64,000 nucleotides of DNA from Fretibacter sp964410285 (GTDB lineage: Bacteria > Pseudomonadota > Alphaproteobacteria > Caulobacterales > Maricaulaceae). The notes under the pieces are model-generated. The model saw nothing but the letters and a program-made list of their open reading frames with translations. It searched no databases and was not told where the DNA came from. The DNA lies in the NCBI GenBank assembly GCA_964410285.1, contig CAYPFR010000002.1, forward strand, positions 124,001-188,000. Direction: 5' to 3'. Below, piece by piece: positions 49,965 through 58,504 of the stretch. Both the position numbers and the translations under genes were made by a program. Numbering within the stretch: position 1 is the first letter of the stretch; every line of letters begins with the position of its first letter.

Positions 49965-50486
49965 TTAGTTTTCATCCATTTTGCGCTTCATTTCAAACTT
50001 GCGCATTGGCATAGCATCAATCAGCGAATAAAGCGCGTTTGTCGGCACAAAGCTTTGCCAGCGCTGCTTTAGGCCCGTGTCTTTACCAATGAGAGCAAAT
50101 TCATAGGCCTTCTTACAGCGTGCCGTTTCGCGAATGGCCCGCGCGCCGCGCTTAATCTCGTAACGACCTAGCCCCGAAATAGCCCCCCGATCCCCGCCCG
50201 AAATGCGTGCATGTGGCCGAAGCACCGCAGCGCTATCTTGGCTTAATTCAATCAACAGAAGATCGCGCTCCGCAAAACCTTCCCAATCCAGACCGCTTAG
50301 CATGACTTTTGTCTCAAAAGGCATATCCGCGCCCGCGCCGCACATCACCAAAAGCCGGTATTGCCCGAGCGGTGCGGTAAGGCCATGAACGTTCTCTACG
50401 CCCGCGAAGGCTGGCAGGCCCCAAAGAGCGGCCGCGCTTATTGCCGCCGCGCAATTGATGGAAAGTTTATGCCATAACTGCCGCAT
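49965..50486 (-). CDS. DUF4174-domain exported protein
   Basis: A 173-residue protein with an N-terminal signal (INCAAAISAAALWGLPAFAG). The DUF4174 pattern follows: YRLLVMCGAG, a FAERDLLLIEL core, YEFALIGKDTGLKQRW and the near-invariant LIDAMPMRKFEMKR end. Function is unknown; the fold is thought thioredoxin-like. The frame stays open far into mmsA, but ATG 50486, with AAAGGA six bases upstream and just after the mmsA stop, is the credible start. An exported protein inserted between two cytoplasmic valine-catabolic enzymes is odd. Confidence 0.82.
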   Translation of the reverse strand: MRQLWHKLSINCAAAISAAALWGLPAFAGVENVHGLTAPLGQYRLLVMCGAGADMPFETKVMLSGLDWEGFAERDLLLIELSQDSAAVLRPHARISGGDRGAISGLGRYEIKRGARAIRETARCKKAYEFALIGKDTGLKQRWQSFVPTNALYSLIDAMPMRKFEMKRKMDEN

Positions 50487-50496
50487 ACCCATTCCT

Positions 50497-51990
50497 TTAA
50501 AACCTTGGAATAATAAAAGCGCTATCCTCGGTCTCGCCTTCAGGCCAGCGCTGGGTGACGGTTTTGACTTTGGTATAGAAGCGAAGGCCCTCCATGCCAT
50601 ATTGATTGGCATCACCAAAGGCCGAGCGTTTCCATCCGCCAAAACTATGGTAGGCGACAGGTACGGGGATGGGCACATTAATTCCGACCATGCCGACCTC
50701 GACTCGGTCGGCAAATTCGCGCGCCGCGCGGCCATTTTGCGTGAAAATCGCAACGCCATTGCCATATTGATGCTCACTTGGCAGGGCAATGGCCTCTTCA
50801 AAGCTATCGGCGCGCACAATTTGCAAAACGGGGCCAAAAATTTCGTCCTGATAAGTCTCCATCTCAGGCGTGACATTATCAAGCAAAGTTGGCCCGATAA
50901 AAAATCCGTCCTCATGCCCCTGAAGCGTAAAGCCGCGCCCATCACGCAGCACGGTTGCCCCCTCGGCGGCGGCCTTGTCGATATTGGCCTCAATGCTCTC
51001 CTTGTGCACTTTGGTGACGACAGGGCCGTAATCCGCCTCGGGATCAGCCGAAGTGCCGACGGTCATGGCGTCAATGGCGGGCAGCATTTTTTCTAGGAAT
51101 TTTTCGGCTGTGCCTTTGCCGACCGGCACCACAACCGGCAGCGCCATACAGCGCTCCCCCGCCGAACCATAGGCGGCGCCTAAAATATCTTTGACGGCTT
51201 GGTCCATATTGGCATCCGGCATGATAATGCCGTGGTTCTTCGCACCGCCCATGCATTGCGCGCGTTTGCCATTGGCCGACGCGCGGCCATAAACATATTG
51301 CGCAATATCAGAGGAACCGACAAAGCTAACGGCTTTAATGTCAGGATGATCGCATATCGCATCAACCATGGATTTATCCCCGTTCAGGCATTGCAAAAGC
51401 CCCACTGGCCCGCCGGCCTCAACGAACAACTCGGCAAGGCGCATAGGTACAGACGGATCTTTTTCCGAAGGCTTCAAAATGCAAGAATTACCTGTCGCGA
51501 TGGCCATGCCAAACATCCACATTGGGATCATAGCCGGAAAATTAAATGGCGTAATGCCCGCGACAACGCCGAGCGGCTTCCGCAGGGAATAGACATCAAT
51601 CTCCGGCCCCGCGCCATAGGTGTGTTCCCCCTTCTGGCCATGAGGAATACCGCATGCAAATTCGATAACGTCAATACCGCGCATGACGTCGCCGCGGCTA
51701 TCGGCGAGCACCTTACCATGTTCGGAGGACAGAAGCGCGGCCAGCTCATCCATATGACCTTCAACAATCTGCTTATAGGCAAAAAGAATGCGGGCACGTT
51801 TTTGCGGATTTACCCGCGCCCAATCAGCTTGGGCCCGAGCTGCAGAGGCGACAGCGCGGTTAAGTTCAGCGTCTGTGCCCATAGACACCTTACCCTGAAC
51901 AGCGCCGGTATTCGGGTCAAAAATATCTTTTGTGCGCTTGCCCTCGCCTGCAACCCGCTGTCCGTCGATGTAGTGACCCACTCTCTTCAT
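50497..51990 (-). CDS. mmsA: Methylmalonate-semialdehyde dehydrogenase (acylating)
   Basis: A 497-residue CoA-dependent aldehyde dehydrogenase. KRVGHYIDGQRV at the N-terminus, GITPFNFPAMIPMWMFGMAIA, the SFVGSSDIAQYVYGRA NAD loop, the catalytic Cys in GSAGERCMALPV near residue 284 and IFTQNGRAAREF are all MmsA-type. It converts methylmalonate semialdehyde to propionyl-CoA plus CO2, the last step of valine breakdown. A strong AGGAGGATCTC site precedes the ATG, and it is the first gene of the operon. Confidence 0.96.
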   Translation of the reverse strand: MKRVGHYIDGQRVAGEGKRTKDIFDPNTGAVQGKVSMGTDAELNRAVASAARAQADWARVNPQKRARILFAYKQIVEGHMDELAALLSSEHGKVLADSRGDVMRGIDVIEFACGIPHGQKGEHTYGAGPEIDVYSLRKPLGVVAGITPFNFPAMIPMWMFGMAIATGNSCILKPSEKDPSVPMRLAELFVEAGGPVGLLQCLNGDKSMVDAICDHPDIKAVSFVGSSDIAQYVYGRASANGKRAQCMGGAKNHGIIMPDANMDQAVKDILGAAYGSAGERCMALPVVVPVGKGTAEKFLEKMLPAIDAMTVGTSADPEADYGPVVTKVHKESIEANIDKAAAEGATVLRDGRGFTLQGHEDGFFIGPTLLDNVTPEMETYQDEIFGPVLQIVRADSFEEAIALPSEHQYGNGVAIFTQNGRAAREFADRVEVGMVGINVPIPVPVAYHSFGGWKRSAFGDANQYGMEGLRFYTKVKTVTQRWPEGETEDSAFIIPRF

Positions 51991-52178
51991 GAGATCCTCC
52001 TGATTTTGGCTTTAGAGTAGAGATTTCACAGGACATGTAAACCAATAGCCCCACTTATCCCCTATCTGATAAGGATGTATGAGCGGCGCTGTATTTTGAC
52101 TGCGACGAGACCTTGCGGCGGCTGCTTTGATGGGAAATAGTCCAAAAGATGACTTGGCGGCGCGATCAGGAGAGCCTC

Positions 52179-52637
52179 ATGAAACATTTACTTATTGTCT
52201 GCCTCGCCTCGCTTTCTCTTGTGGGGCTCTCGGCCTGCGCGACCACGGCAAATCCGGAAAAAGTCTGCACAGCGGACTGGATCGGAAAGCGCTCGGATAA
52301 GGCGATGTCCAGTATACAGCGTAAGGCCAAACCCGCGCTTAGCAAGCTGGGCAAAGCCGCGGAAAGCTGGGCGAGTGGTAAAAAGCCCAACGCCATCCAG
52401 CTTTGGTCGCTACAAGGGTCTGTCAAAAGCCTTACGCGAGAGCTTGAGAGCGGACGAGGCATGCGGGATTTAAAAACCTTGGCGCGAACCTGTAACAATC
52501 CCAAAATTGTCACGGGCGCTATGAGCAATTTGATGCGCGATAATGGCCTCTCTCAGCAGATGATTGATTTCGTTGAGCGCCTGCCGAGATATAAAGAGCT
52601 GATTGAGACAGGAATTACCCGCCCGCCTGTAACGTAG
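52179..52637 (+). CDS. Hypothetical lipoprotein
   Basis: A 152-residue protein not recognised as a named family. The signal SLSLVGLSACATT has a lipobox with Cys about residue 20. The mature part is basic and helix-prone (SDKAMSSIQRKAKPALSKLGKAAESWASGKKP), with two further Cys (VCTADW and RTCNNP). ATG 52179 has AGGAGAG upstream and gives a clean signal; the frame begins 30 bp earlier. It stands alone between mmsA (divergent) and trhO. Confidence 0.7.
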   Translation: MKHLLIVCLASLSLVGLSACATTANPEKVCTADWIGKRSDKAMSSIQRKAKPALSKLGKAAESWASGKKPNAIQLWSLQGSVKSLTRELESGRGMRDLKTLARTCNNPKIVTGAMSNLMRDNGLSQQMIDFVERLPRYKELIETGITRPPVT

Positions 52638-52717
52638 ACGCCTGAGGCTGTGCAAAATTTCGGGCCCTAAACCGATAGAGGTTTGACGCGGCCAAGCCCC
52701 TCTTTTAAGAGGCGGCC

Positions 52718-53632
52718 ATGAGTTACACTGTTGCCGCCCTCTATCACTTTACGCGCCTCGCCGATTATCCGGCGCTGCGAGCGCCACTGCAAGACATGTG
52801 TGACCTTTTGCATATCAAAGGGACAATTTTGCTGGCCCGCGAGGGCATAAACGGCACAATTGCGGGAACGGCTGAAGCGGTAGCAAGCCTTATGGATTTT
52901 TTAAAAGCCGACCCAAGATTATGCGCGCTTGATTATAAGCTTTCTCATGCAGCGGACTGCCCGTTCTACCGTATGAAAGTGCGGCTAAAAAAAGAAATCG
53001 TTACTCTGGGCGTGGACGGTATCGACCCTACGGAAACCGTTGGCACCTATGTCGATCCGCAGAATTGGAATGAGCTGATCTGCGACCCGGATGTTGTCCT
53101 GATCGATACGCGCAATGATTACGAGGTCGAGATTGGCACCTTCAAAGGCGCGATTAATCCAAAGACAGAAACCTTTCGCGATTTTCCAGCCTGGGTACAG
53201 GCCAATAAAGACAGGCTCAGCAAACCCAAAGTCGCCATGTTCTGCACGGGCGGTATACGCTGCGAGAAAGCCAGCGCCTTTATGCTTAAAAACGGTTATG
53301 AGGATGTCTACCATCTGAAAGGCGGAATTTTGAAATATCTGGAGACCCAGTCCAAAGAAGATAGTCTTTGGGATGGAGCCTGTTTTGTCTTTGATCAAAG
53401 GGTGGCTGTTGAACACGGTCTTTCCGAGACGGAATACGACCAATGCTACGCCTGCCGCTATCCGCTAACGCCGGCTGAAATGGCCTCACCCCTATATGAA
53501 AAGGGCGTCTCGTGCCCGCGCTGCCATGACAAAGTCAGCCCACAGCAAAAAGAACGCTTTGCCGAGCGGCAAAAGCAAATCGCGCTCGCCAAATCTCGCG
53601 GAGAGGCACATATTGGACGCAAGGCGCGGTAA
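52718..53632 (+). CDS. trhO: tRNA uridine(34) hydroxylase (rhodanese-like)
   Basis: A 304-residue TrhO/YceA protein forming 5-hydroxyuridine at tRNA position 34. An N-terminal acylphosphatase-like domain (LLAREGINGTIAG) is followed by a rhodanese domain with VLIDTRNDYEVEIGTFKGAINP and the catalytic loop MFCTGGIRCEKAS. The C-terminus has a Cys-rich segment (CYACRYPLT, CPRCHDK). Its TAA overlaps the next ATG (TAATG). Confidence 0.93.
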   Translation: MSYTVAALYHFTRLADYPALRAPLQDMCDLLHIKGTILLAREGINGTIAGTAEAVASLMDFLKADPRLCALDYKLSHAADCPFYRMKVRLKKEIVTLGVDGIDPTETVGTYVDPQNWNELICDPDVVLIDTRNDYEVEIGTFKGAINPKTETFRDFPAWVQANKDRLSKPKVAMFCTGGIRCEKASAFMLKNGYEDVYHLKGGILKYLETQSKEDSLWDGACFVFDQRVAVEHGLSETEYDQCYACRYPLTPAEMASPLYEKGVSCPRCHDKVSPQQKERFAERQKQIALAKSRGEAHIGRKAR

Positions 53633-54246
53633 TGGCGGTCCTTTATTCCTTTCGCCGCTGTCCTTATGCGATGCGCGGACGTATGGCCCTTCGCATCAGC
53701 GGTGAGTCATATGAACACAGAGAAATCCTGCTACGCGACAAGCCAGACGCCATGCTGAAGGCTTCCCCAAAAGGCACAGTTCCTGTCTTCATCACAGATA
53801 ACGGCAAGGTCATAGACGAAAGCCTTGATCTGGCGCTGTGGGCGCTAGGCCGCCGTGATCCTGAAAACTGGCTGGAGTCTTTTGACGCAGAGCTAGCTGC
53901 GCGAAATGACGGACCGTTCAAAACCCATCTTGACCGCTACAAATATGCATCGCGCTATGACAGTTCTAAAAAACGCGGCGAAATTGATACCGCTCACCGC
54001 GCGGCAGCTCTAGAAATTCTACTGGACCTCAATGATCGCCTGACCCAATACGCCTATTTAAGCGGGCCAGAGCGGTCACTCACCGACATTGCGATTTTCC
54101 CCTTCATTCGGCAATTTGCCGCCGTCGAGCCCGCGTGGTGGCAAGCCGCGCCCCTGCCGGCCCTTCGACGCTGGCTGGACGGGCATTTACAATCGGAATT
54201 ATTCAAAAATGTAATGATCAAACATCCTCTATGGCAGCCCGCCTAG
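53632..54246 (+). CDS. Glutathione S-transferase family protein
   Basis: A 204-residue GST-like protein. The thioredoxin-fold N-terminus has a Cys-containing active site, SFRRCPYAMRGRMAL; the cis-Pro GTVPVFITDNG and DESLDLALWAL follow, then an all-helical C-terminal domain (SGPERSLTDIAIFPFIRQF). Translationally coupled to trhO, so possibly linked to sulfur/thiol or tRNA modification physiology; the substrate is unknown. Confidence 0.88.
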   Translation: MAVLYSFRRCPYAMRGRMALRISGESYEHREILLRDKPDAMLKASPKGTVPVFITDNGKVIDESLDLALWALGRRDPENWLESFDAELAARNDGPFKTHLDRYKYASRYDSSKKRGEIDTAHRAAALEILLDLNDRLTQYAYLSGPERSLTDIAIFPFIRQFAAVEPAWWQAAPLPALRRWLDGHLQSELFKNVMIKHPLWQPA

Positions 54247-54300
54247 ATCAGGCGTGTATTTTGCCCTACCCTCATGGCCGGCAAAGCGCTATGAAAGTGT

Positions 54301-55572
54301 ATGCGTTCGCTTTACACAGCTATCTTCATTAGCGCCCTAGCCCTACCGGCTTTCTCTGCGGGACAAACGCCGCCGCCGAATGATTTGCCATCGGATATGA
54401 CGCAAATCATTCGCGGTATTTTGGGTGAACTGCCAGAAAACTCAGGTCTTGGCTTTCCCGCGCCGCCAAGCAGCAGCGAAGAGCTAAACAGCCTAGCTGT
54501 GCGAGTAACCCTCCAAGCCCCTCAAACCCCAGAACGCGGAGAGGGGCGTGCCCCCGAATGGCTGGTCATGTCTGCCTATGGCCCGCGGGCCGACAATCCG
54601 CAGCGCCGAGGAGAACTTTTGGGCGAGACACGGATTTTACTGCGCGGCCTGACCGCCCCTTATGATGTGCGCGTCGATGTTCCCGCCGCTCTGCAAGGAG
54701 ACGTGACCTATATTGCCGGGCGCATAGAAAATAAAAACGGCGATATCTTGCAAGCCCCGCTCGGCGGCCAGCTTGCCATCGGCTTGGACGGCGCGCCCGC
54801 CGAGTTGGTTATGATCCCCGTGCAAGACCCCAATTCCGCCCCTCTTCCGCCTAGTACGCCCATTTCAGCCGAAACCGTGCAAGGGCAAATCAGCTTGAGC
54901 CAAGCGCAAGACGTGTTTCGCGGCGCTTCGTTGACTGTGCAGTTATTTGAAGCGGGCCTAGCGGGCGGACCGGGCGTGCTTATCAGAGGAGAAAAGCAAT
55001 TTTCTATAGACGGATTAAAGCCCCCCTATCGTTTTGATCTAAGCTTTGGCGTTCCCAAAGGCGGGTTTGAGATGCCGCTTCAGCTCCAAGCCTTCATTAC
55101 CGATTGGGCGGGCCGTAAAACCCATGTCATGGCAAAGGGGGTTGACTATAATGGCCCCGATTTTGACTACCGGCTGACGCTTGATGCATTGCGCCAAGGA
55201 CCGGACGTATCGCAGTTTGAGATCACTGCGCCGCCTGCCGCGCGAAGCGAGGTTCGGGGGCAAATCGTTTTCATAGCGCCCCGAGGTCTGCCGCGCGGAG
55301 CTTTCCTTCGTCTGAATGTGATGGATCCGCTTGGCCCCGATGGCAGCCAAAGTCCGTTAAGTTCTCGGATTATCCCTGTCAGTGACGGCGACGGACGAGT
55401 TGATTTTTCGATTCTTGCCCCAAGCCTCAACTTTGACCCGGAGCTTCCCGCGCCGATTCTTAATATAACGCTAGAATCGCCCAATGGCATTCCACTATTT
55501 GAACGAAAAAACATCCCGGCTCGAGAAAATATCCCACAAATGATCGAACTTTTTCCGCTGACAAGTTATTAA
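54301..55572 (+). CDS. Exported three-domain YbaY-like protein
   Basis: A 423-residue exported protein with a signal peptide ending in LPAFSAG. After a Pro-rich spacer come what look like three beta-sandwich units of about 100 residues, at roughly 60-165, 190-300 and 305-415. Units two and three begin with VQGQISLSQ and VRGQIVFIAP, and unit two contains GASLTVQLFEAG...GEKQFSIDG and a pattern resembling the YbaY/YscW-type lipoprotein domain (PF09619). The domain assignment is tentative; it could be another all-beta carbohydrate- or protein-binding fold. No operon partner is obvious. Confidence 0.6.
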   Translation: MRSLYTAIFISALALPAFSAGQTPPPNDLPSDMTQIIRGILGELPENSGLGFPAPPSSSEELNSLAVRVTLQAPQTPERGEGRAPEWLVMSAYGPRADNPQRRGELLGETRILLRGLTAPYDVRVDVPAALQGDVTYIAGRIENKNGDILQAPLGGQLAIGLDGAPAELVMIPVQDPNSAPLPPSTPISAETVQGQISLSQAQDVFRGASLTVQLFEAGLAGGPGVLIRGEKQFSIDGLKPPYRFDLSFGVPKGGFEMPLQLQAFITDWAGRKTHVMAKGVDYNGPDFDYRLTLDALRQGPDVSQFEITAPPAARSEVRGQIVFIAPRGLPRGAFLRLNVMDPLGPDGSQSPLSSRIIPVSDGDGRVDFSILAPSLNFDPELPAPILNITLESPNGIPLFERKNIPARENIPQMIELFPLTSY

Positions 55573-55945
55573 TTCGTCTTTTTTTTAAACAACGAGATGA
55601 AATAATAACAATATAAAACATGAGCTTAGAAAAATTATTACGCAGATATTAATAAGATAAACCTAATCTAAGCCTTCCGTTCAGCCACAGTTCAACTCAA
55701 AATCCTATAAAGACCTTGCGTGCGTCCCTTCTGTGTCGCTTCCGCCAAGTCCTTTCTCCCCCTGGGCTGAATTTGCGGATGACCTTCTGGTCCACAGTTC
55801 ACGCAGCAAGGCGGTTGACCTCGGGTTCTCTCTTTTCCGATGTCGCCGCTTTGTCTTTTGAGAAATTATAATACTTACATAAAACGCTCCCCTGCCGCCT
55901 AGGCAGGGGAGCGTTGCACGTTTATTATAGGCTTAGGTTTGAGGC
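55573..55945. other. Intergenic region, AT-rich then GC-rich
   Basis: 373 bp. The first ~100 bp are very AT-rich. The 55690-55860 part is more GC-rich and T/C-rich on the plus strand (CTTTCTCCCCCTGGGCTG near 55751), which might be a small RNA but matches nothing I recognise. The right end holds the terminator of the LysM gene. Confidence 0.4.
55881..55915 (-). terminator. Terminator of the BON-LysM gene
   Basis: AACGCTCCCCTGCC (55883-55896) pairs perfectly with GGCAGGGGAGCGTT (55902-55915) around a short CTA-containing loop. On the minus strand the stem is followed by TTAT, giving TTTTAT. The stem is 14 bp and may work in both directions. Confidence 0.75.
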
Positions 55946-56401
55946 TTAGGCGATATTCGCATTATCGGCCGGAATACGCAGAACCTGCCCGACATAAATT
56001 TTGTCAGGATGTTTAAGCATAGGCTTGTTCGCTTCGAAAATTTCCATATAGCGCGAGCCTTTGCCGTAATAGGACTTGGAGACAGCCCAAAGCGTATCGC
56101 CCGAGACAACAGTATGGAAGGTGGAAGGCGCGCCGCCGTCATTGCTTTCAATGCCGTCTTCAACCTCACCGACGCCTTCGACATTGCCAACAGCGAGTAT
56201 GATCTTTTCTTTCATCTCTTGAGAGACGCCCTCGCCTTTTACAGTGACCTTACCGTTCTCATCCACTTTGATGTCAATGTCATCCTTGGCAAGGCCAAGG
56301 TCATCAACTTCTTTCTTTAGACGATCCTCCGCCTCTTTGCCTTTGAAAATCTTACCAAGGCCGCGGCCCGCCATTTTCACAAATGGTACAATTCCAAACA
56401 T
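55946..56401 (-). CDS. lysM: BON-LysM protein (Kbp/YgaU-like)
   Basis: A 151-residue protein with no signal peptide. A BON domain spans about residues 35-90 (DLGLAKDDIDIKVDENGKV, VGNVEGVGEVED) and a LysM domain 97-146 (FHTVVSGDTLWAVSKSYYG, MLKHPDKIYVGQVLRIP). The same architecture is found in E. coli Kbp, a potassium-binding protein. The potassium role is transferred by architecture only. Confidence 0.9.
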   Translation of the reverse strand: MFGIVPFVKMAGRGLGKIFKGKEAEDRLKKEVDDLGLAKDDIDIKVDENGKVTVKGEGVSQEMKEKIILAVGNVEGVGEVEDGIESNDGGAPSTFHTVVSGDTLWAVSKSYYGKGSRYMEIFEANKPMLKHPDKIYVGQVLRIPADNANIA

Positions 56402-56425
56402 AATATCTCCTTTTGGGTTGAGCGG

Positions 56426-56794
56426 TCAGCCGCTCGAAGGTTCTTGCCATAGCTCTATCTTTAACCCTTCAGGGTCAATAAACCAGCCAAAAATACCGAA
56501 TTCAGTGTCCTCAATCTGGCCAATAATCTGCGCGCCATGGGACCGTGCGCTGTCAATCAAAGCTGCGACATCATCTACGCGCAGATTTATCATAAACTTT
56601 CGCAAAGAGGGCGCGAAATAGGTCGAATCACTTTCAAACGGACTCATCATTGTTCGCCCTGCGCCGTCCGCTTCCCACTCCAGTGTGCCCCAATCGGTAA
56701 TTTCGGCGCCCAAAGCCTTTTTATACCAAGCACGGTAACCAGCAGGATCGCTCACCTGTAAGAAAACCCCGCCCAAACCCAGAATTTTTGCCAT
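56426..56794 (-). CDS. VOC-family (glyoxalase-like) protein
   Basis: A 122-residue single vicinal-oxygen-chelate domain: LGLGGVFLQVSDPAGYRAWYKKALGAEI at the start, FMINLRVDDVAALIDSARSHGAQ in the middle, and FGIFGWFIDPEGLKIELWQ, whose final Glu is a usual metal ligand. Members are metal-dependent lyases or dioxygenases or bind small ligands; the substrate is unknown. It lies 24 bp upstream of the LysM gene on the same strand. Confidence 0.85.
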   Translation of the reverse strand: MAKILGLGGVFLQVSDPAGYRAWYKKALGAEITDWGTLEWEADGAGRTMMSPFESDSTYFAPSLRKFMINLRVDDVAALIDSARSHGAQIIGQIEDTEFGIFGWFIDPEGLKIELWQEPSSG

Positions 56795-56965
56795 TTTCGC
56801 CTCACCTGTAACTTAAAACCGAACAATCATGTTTATTCACCTTCTGGTCAAGTTTGGCGTTATATTGCGCGCACTAATTATTGGCCTTTTACATGTTTCA
56901 CGCTATAGGAGGCATAAATCGGCTGGCAATGCCAATCGGTACGACCTTATAAACGCGAGGCTTTC

Positions 56966-57097
56966 ATGAGCACAATTATATTTGCCGGCATTAATGTCTT
57001 TGGCTTGATCACAATGGACCCGGCTATGTTTACGTTTTTGCTGATCGCGATTGTTTTCGGCGGACTAAATCTGTTCGAATTTAAACGGTTCGATTAG
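56966..57097 (+). CDS. 43-residue putative small membrane protein
   Basis: An open frame of 43 codons with a GAGG site seven bases upstream of the ATG. The product has one strongly hydrophobic stretch (TFLLIAIVFGGLNLF) and a basic-aromatic end (EFKRFD). It ends 22 bp before the CaCA exchanger gene, so it may be co-transcribed. I recognise no family. Evidence is limited to the ribosome-binding site, hydrophobic pattern and position. Confidence 0.5.
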   Translation: MSTIIFAGINVFGLITMDPAMFTFLLIAIVFGGLNLFEFKRFD

Positions 57098-57119
57098 CCG
57101 TCCATTCTGGATTTTGATT

Positions 57120-58094
57120 ATGGGTATCCTTCCCGCATTTTTACTTCTCGTTCTCGGGATTGTTATCCTCATCGCATCGGGAGACTTTCTCGTGCGCGGT
57201 GCGGCCGCGCTTGCGCGCCATTGGGGTATCCCTGCGCTGATTGTTGGCCTTACGATCGTCGCCTTTGGCACCTCCGCGCCTGAACTCGTTGTTAGCATCC
57301 AAGCGGTGCTGAGCGGCGCGGGTGAGTTGGCGTCAGGCAATGTGGTCGGTTCGAATATCGCCAATGTCCTGCTTGCGCTTGGCCTTCCCGCACTCATAAT
57401 GGCGATCCCAACTAATATGCCGGGCGTAGGAAGAAATGCGCTTGTCGCCTTTGCCGCCACGCTGATTTTCATCATTCTCGCCTTTGTCGCCAACCCGCTG
57501 CAAATGTGGCAAGGTGCCACCCTTTTCGCGGGTATTGTGATCTATTTGCTCTGGATGTTTCGCCTTGCCAAACAAGGCGCAGATGATCCGATTTTAGCGG
57601 AGATGACAGAGCTTGACGAAGGCGAGAGCGGATTGCCCACGAATATAATGCTATCTGGCATTTTTGTTATTGGGGGTCTTATTGGCCTGGCAGTTGGGGG
57701 GAATTTGATTGTTACGAATGCGGTCGGCATTGCGGCAACCTTGGGCGTAAGCGAAACCATCATTGGACTGACGATTGTCGCGATTGGCACCTCCCTGCCC
57801 GAGGTCGCAACAGTGATGGTTGCCGCCTACCGCGGTCATTCAGAAGTCGCGATTGGAAACGTTTTAGGATCCAACATCTTCAATCTCTTTGCCGTTATGG
57901 GAGCCGCCGCTCTGGCGGGGCCGGTCGGGATTGCAAAGCAAATCTTTGTCTTTGATTTTTGGGTCATGCTCGTCGCCATGATCACACTTATGATATTGAT
58001 TGGGACGCGGCAGCCGATTGGCAAGAAAACCGGCGCTGCTCTGCTTATTGGCTATGTGCTTTATCTCGCAGCGCTTGTTCGCGCCGTCATCTAA
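57120..58094 (+). CDS. Calcium/sodium antiporter, CaCA family (YrbG-like)
   Basis: A 324-residue cation exchanger with about ten hydrophobic segments. The two inverted alpha repeats are clear: VGLTIVAFGTSAPELVVSIQA near residue 45 with SGNVVGSNIANVLLALG, and IGLTIVAIGTSLPEVATVMVA near 215 with IGNVLGSNIFNLFAVMG. The paired acidic residues for ion binding (in SAPE and SLPE) are present. ATG 57120 is preferred over TTG 57114. Confidence 0.93.
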   Translation: MGILPAFLLLVLGIVILIASGDFLVRGAAALARHWGIPALIVGLTIVAFGTSAPELVVSIQAVLSGAGELASGNVVGSNIANVLLALGLPALIMAIPTNMPGVGRNALVAFAATLIFIILAFVANPLQMWQGATLFAGIVIYLLWMFRLAKQGADDPILAEMTELDEGESGLPTNIMLSGIFVIGGLIGLAVGGNLIVTNAVGIAATLGVSETIIGLTIVAIGTSLPEVATVMVAAYRGHSEVAIGNVLGSNIFNLFAVMGAAALAGPVGIAKQIFVFDFWVMLVAMITLMILIGTRQPIGKKTGAALLIGYVLYLAALVRAVI

Positions 58095-58102
58095 GCGCCG
58101 CC

Positions 58103-58504
58103 ATGGCCTTTACCTATGAAATAGAAAAAGACTTCAAATTCGAAGCCGCTCACTATTTTGGCCACAAAGACGCCAATGATTTATTCAAAAAAATCCACGG
58201 CCATAGTTTCGCCGGCACGGTCACCCTCACGGGAGACCCGCAAGACGAAAAAGGGTGGATTCGCGATTTGTGGAAGATTGAAACACTAATCCATGACATC
58301 ATCGCCCCGCTCGATCATACCCTGCTGAATGATGTCGAGGGTCTCACGGCCCCCGCGCTAGAGCAAATCGCGCAGTGGATTTTCGAGAGGCTGGAGCCAA
58401 AACTTCCAGGCCTTTCTTGTGTTGAGGTGCGACGAGAGAGCTGCGGAGAGCGTGCCCGTGTTCGGCGCGCTTCCCCGTCTGTAAACCATAAAGGCACACG
58501 CTGA
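58103..58504 (+). CDS. QueD/PTPS-family protein lacking the catalytic Cys
   Basis: A 133-residue T-fold protein. Zn ligands are present as FEAAH (His 17) and IHGH (His 32, His 34); LDHTLLND and the C-terminal VEVRRES Glu also match QueD. The catalytic Cys, normally four residues before the HGH (C-x3-HGH), is Phe 28 here (LFKKIHGH). It therefore may not make 6-carboxytetrahydropterin and could use another 7,8-dihydroneopterin-triphosphate-derived substrate. It overlaps the downstream SDR by one base (TGATG), and FolB follows, which points to pterin/folate metabolism. A 25-residue basic tail follows the fold. Confidence 0.8.
   Translation: MAFTYEIEKDFKFEAAHYFGHKDANDLFKKIHGHSFAGTVTLTGDPQDEKGWIRDLWKIETLIHDIIAPLDHTLLNDVEGLTAPALEQIAQWIFERLEPKLPGLSCVEVRRESCGERARVRRASPSVNHKGTR

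Noticed and set aside
50487..50993. N-terminal extension of the DUF4174 gene through mmsA
   Set aside because: The extra 169 codons overlie the conserved C-terminal part of MmsA in another frame. A ribosome-binding site and signal peptide support the start at 50486.
57959..58102. Longer start for the QueD-like gene inside the exchanger gene
   Set aside because: The additional residues are a basic, Cys-containing shadow of the exchanger. ATG 58103 gives the normal QueD N-terminus.
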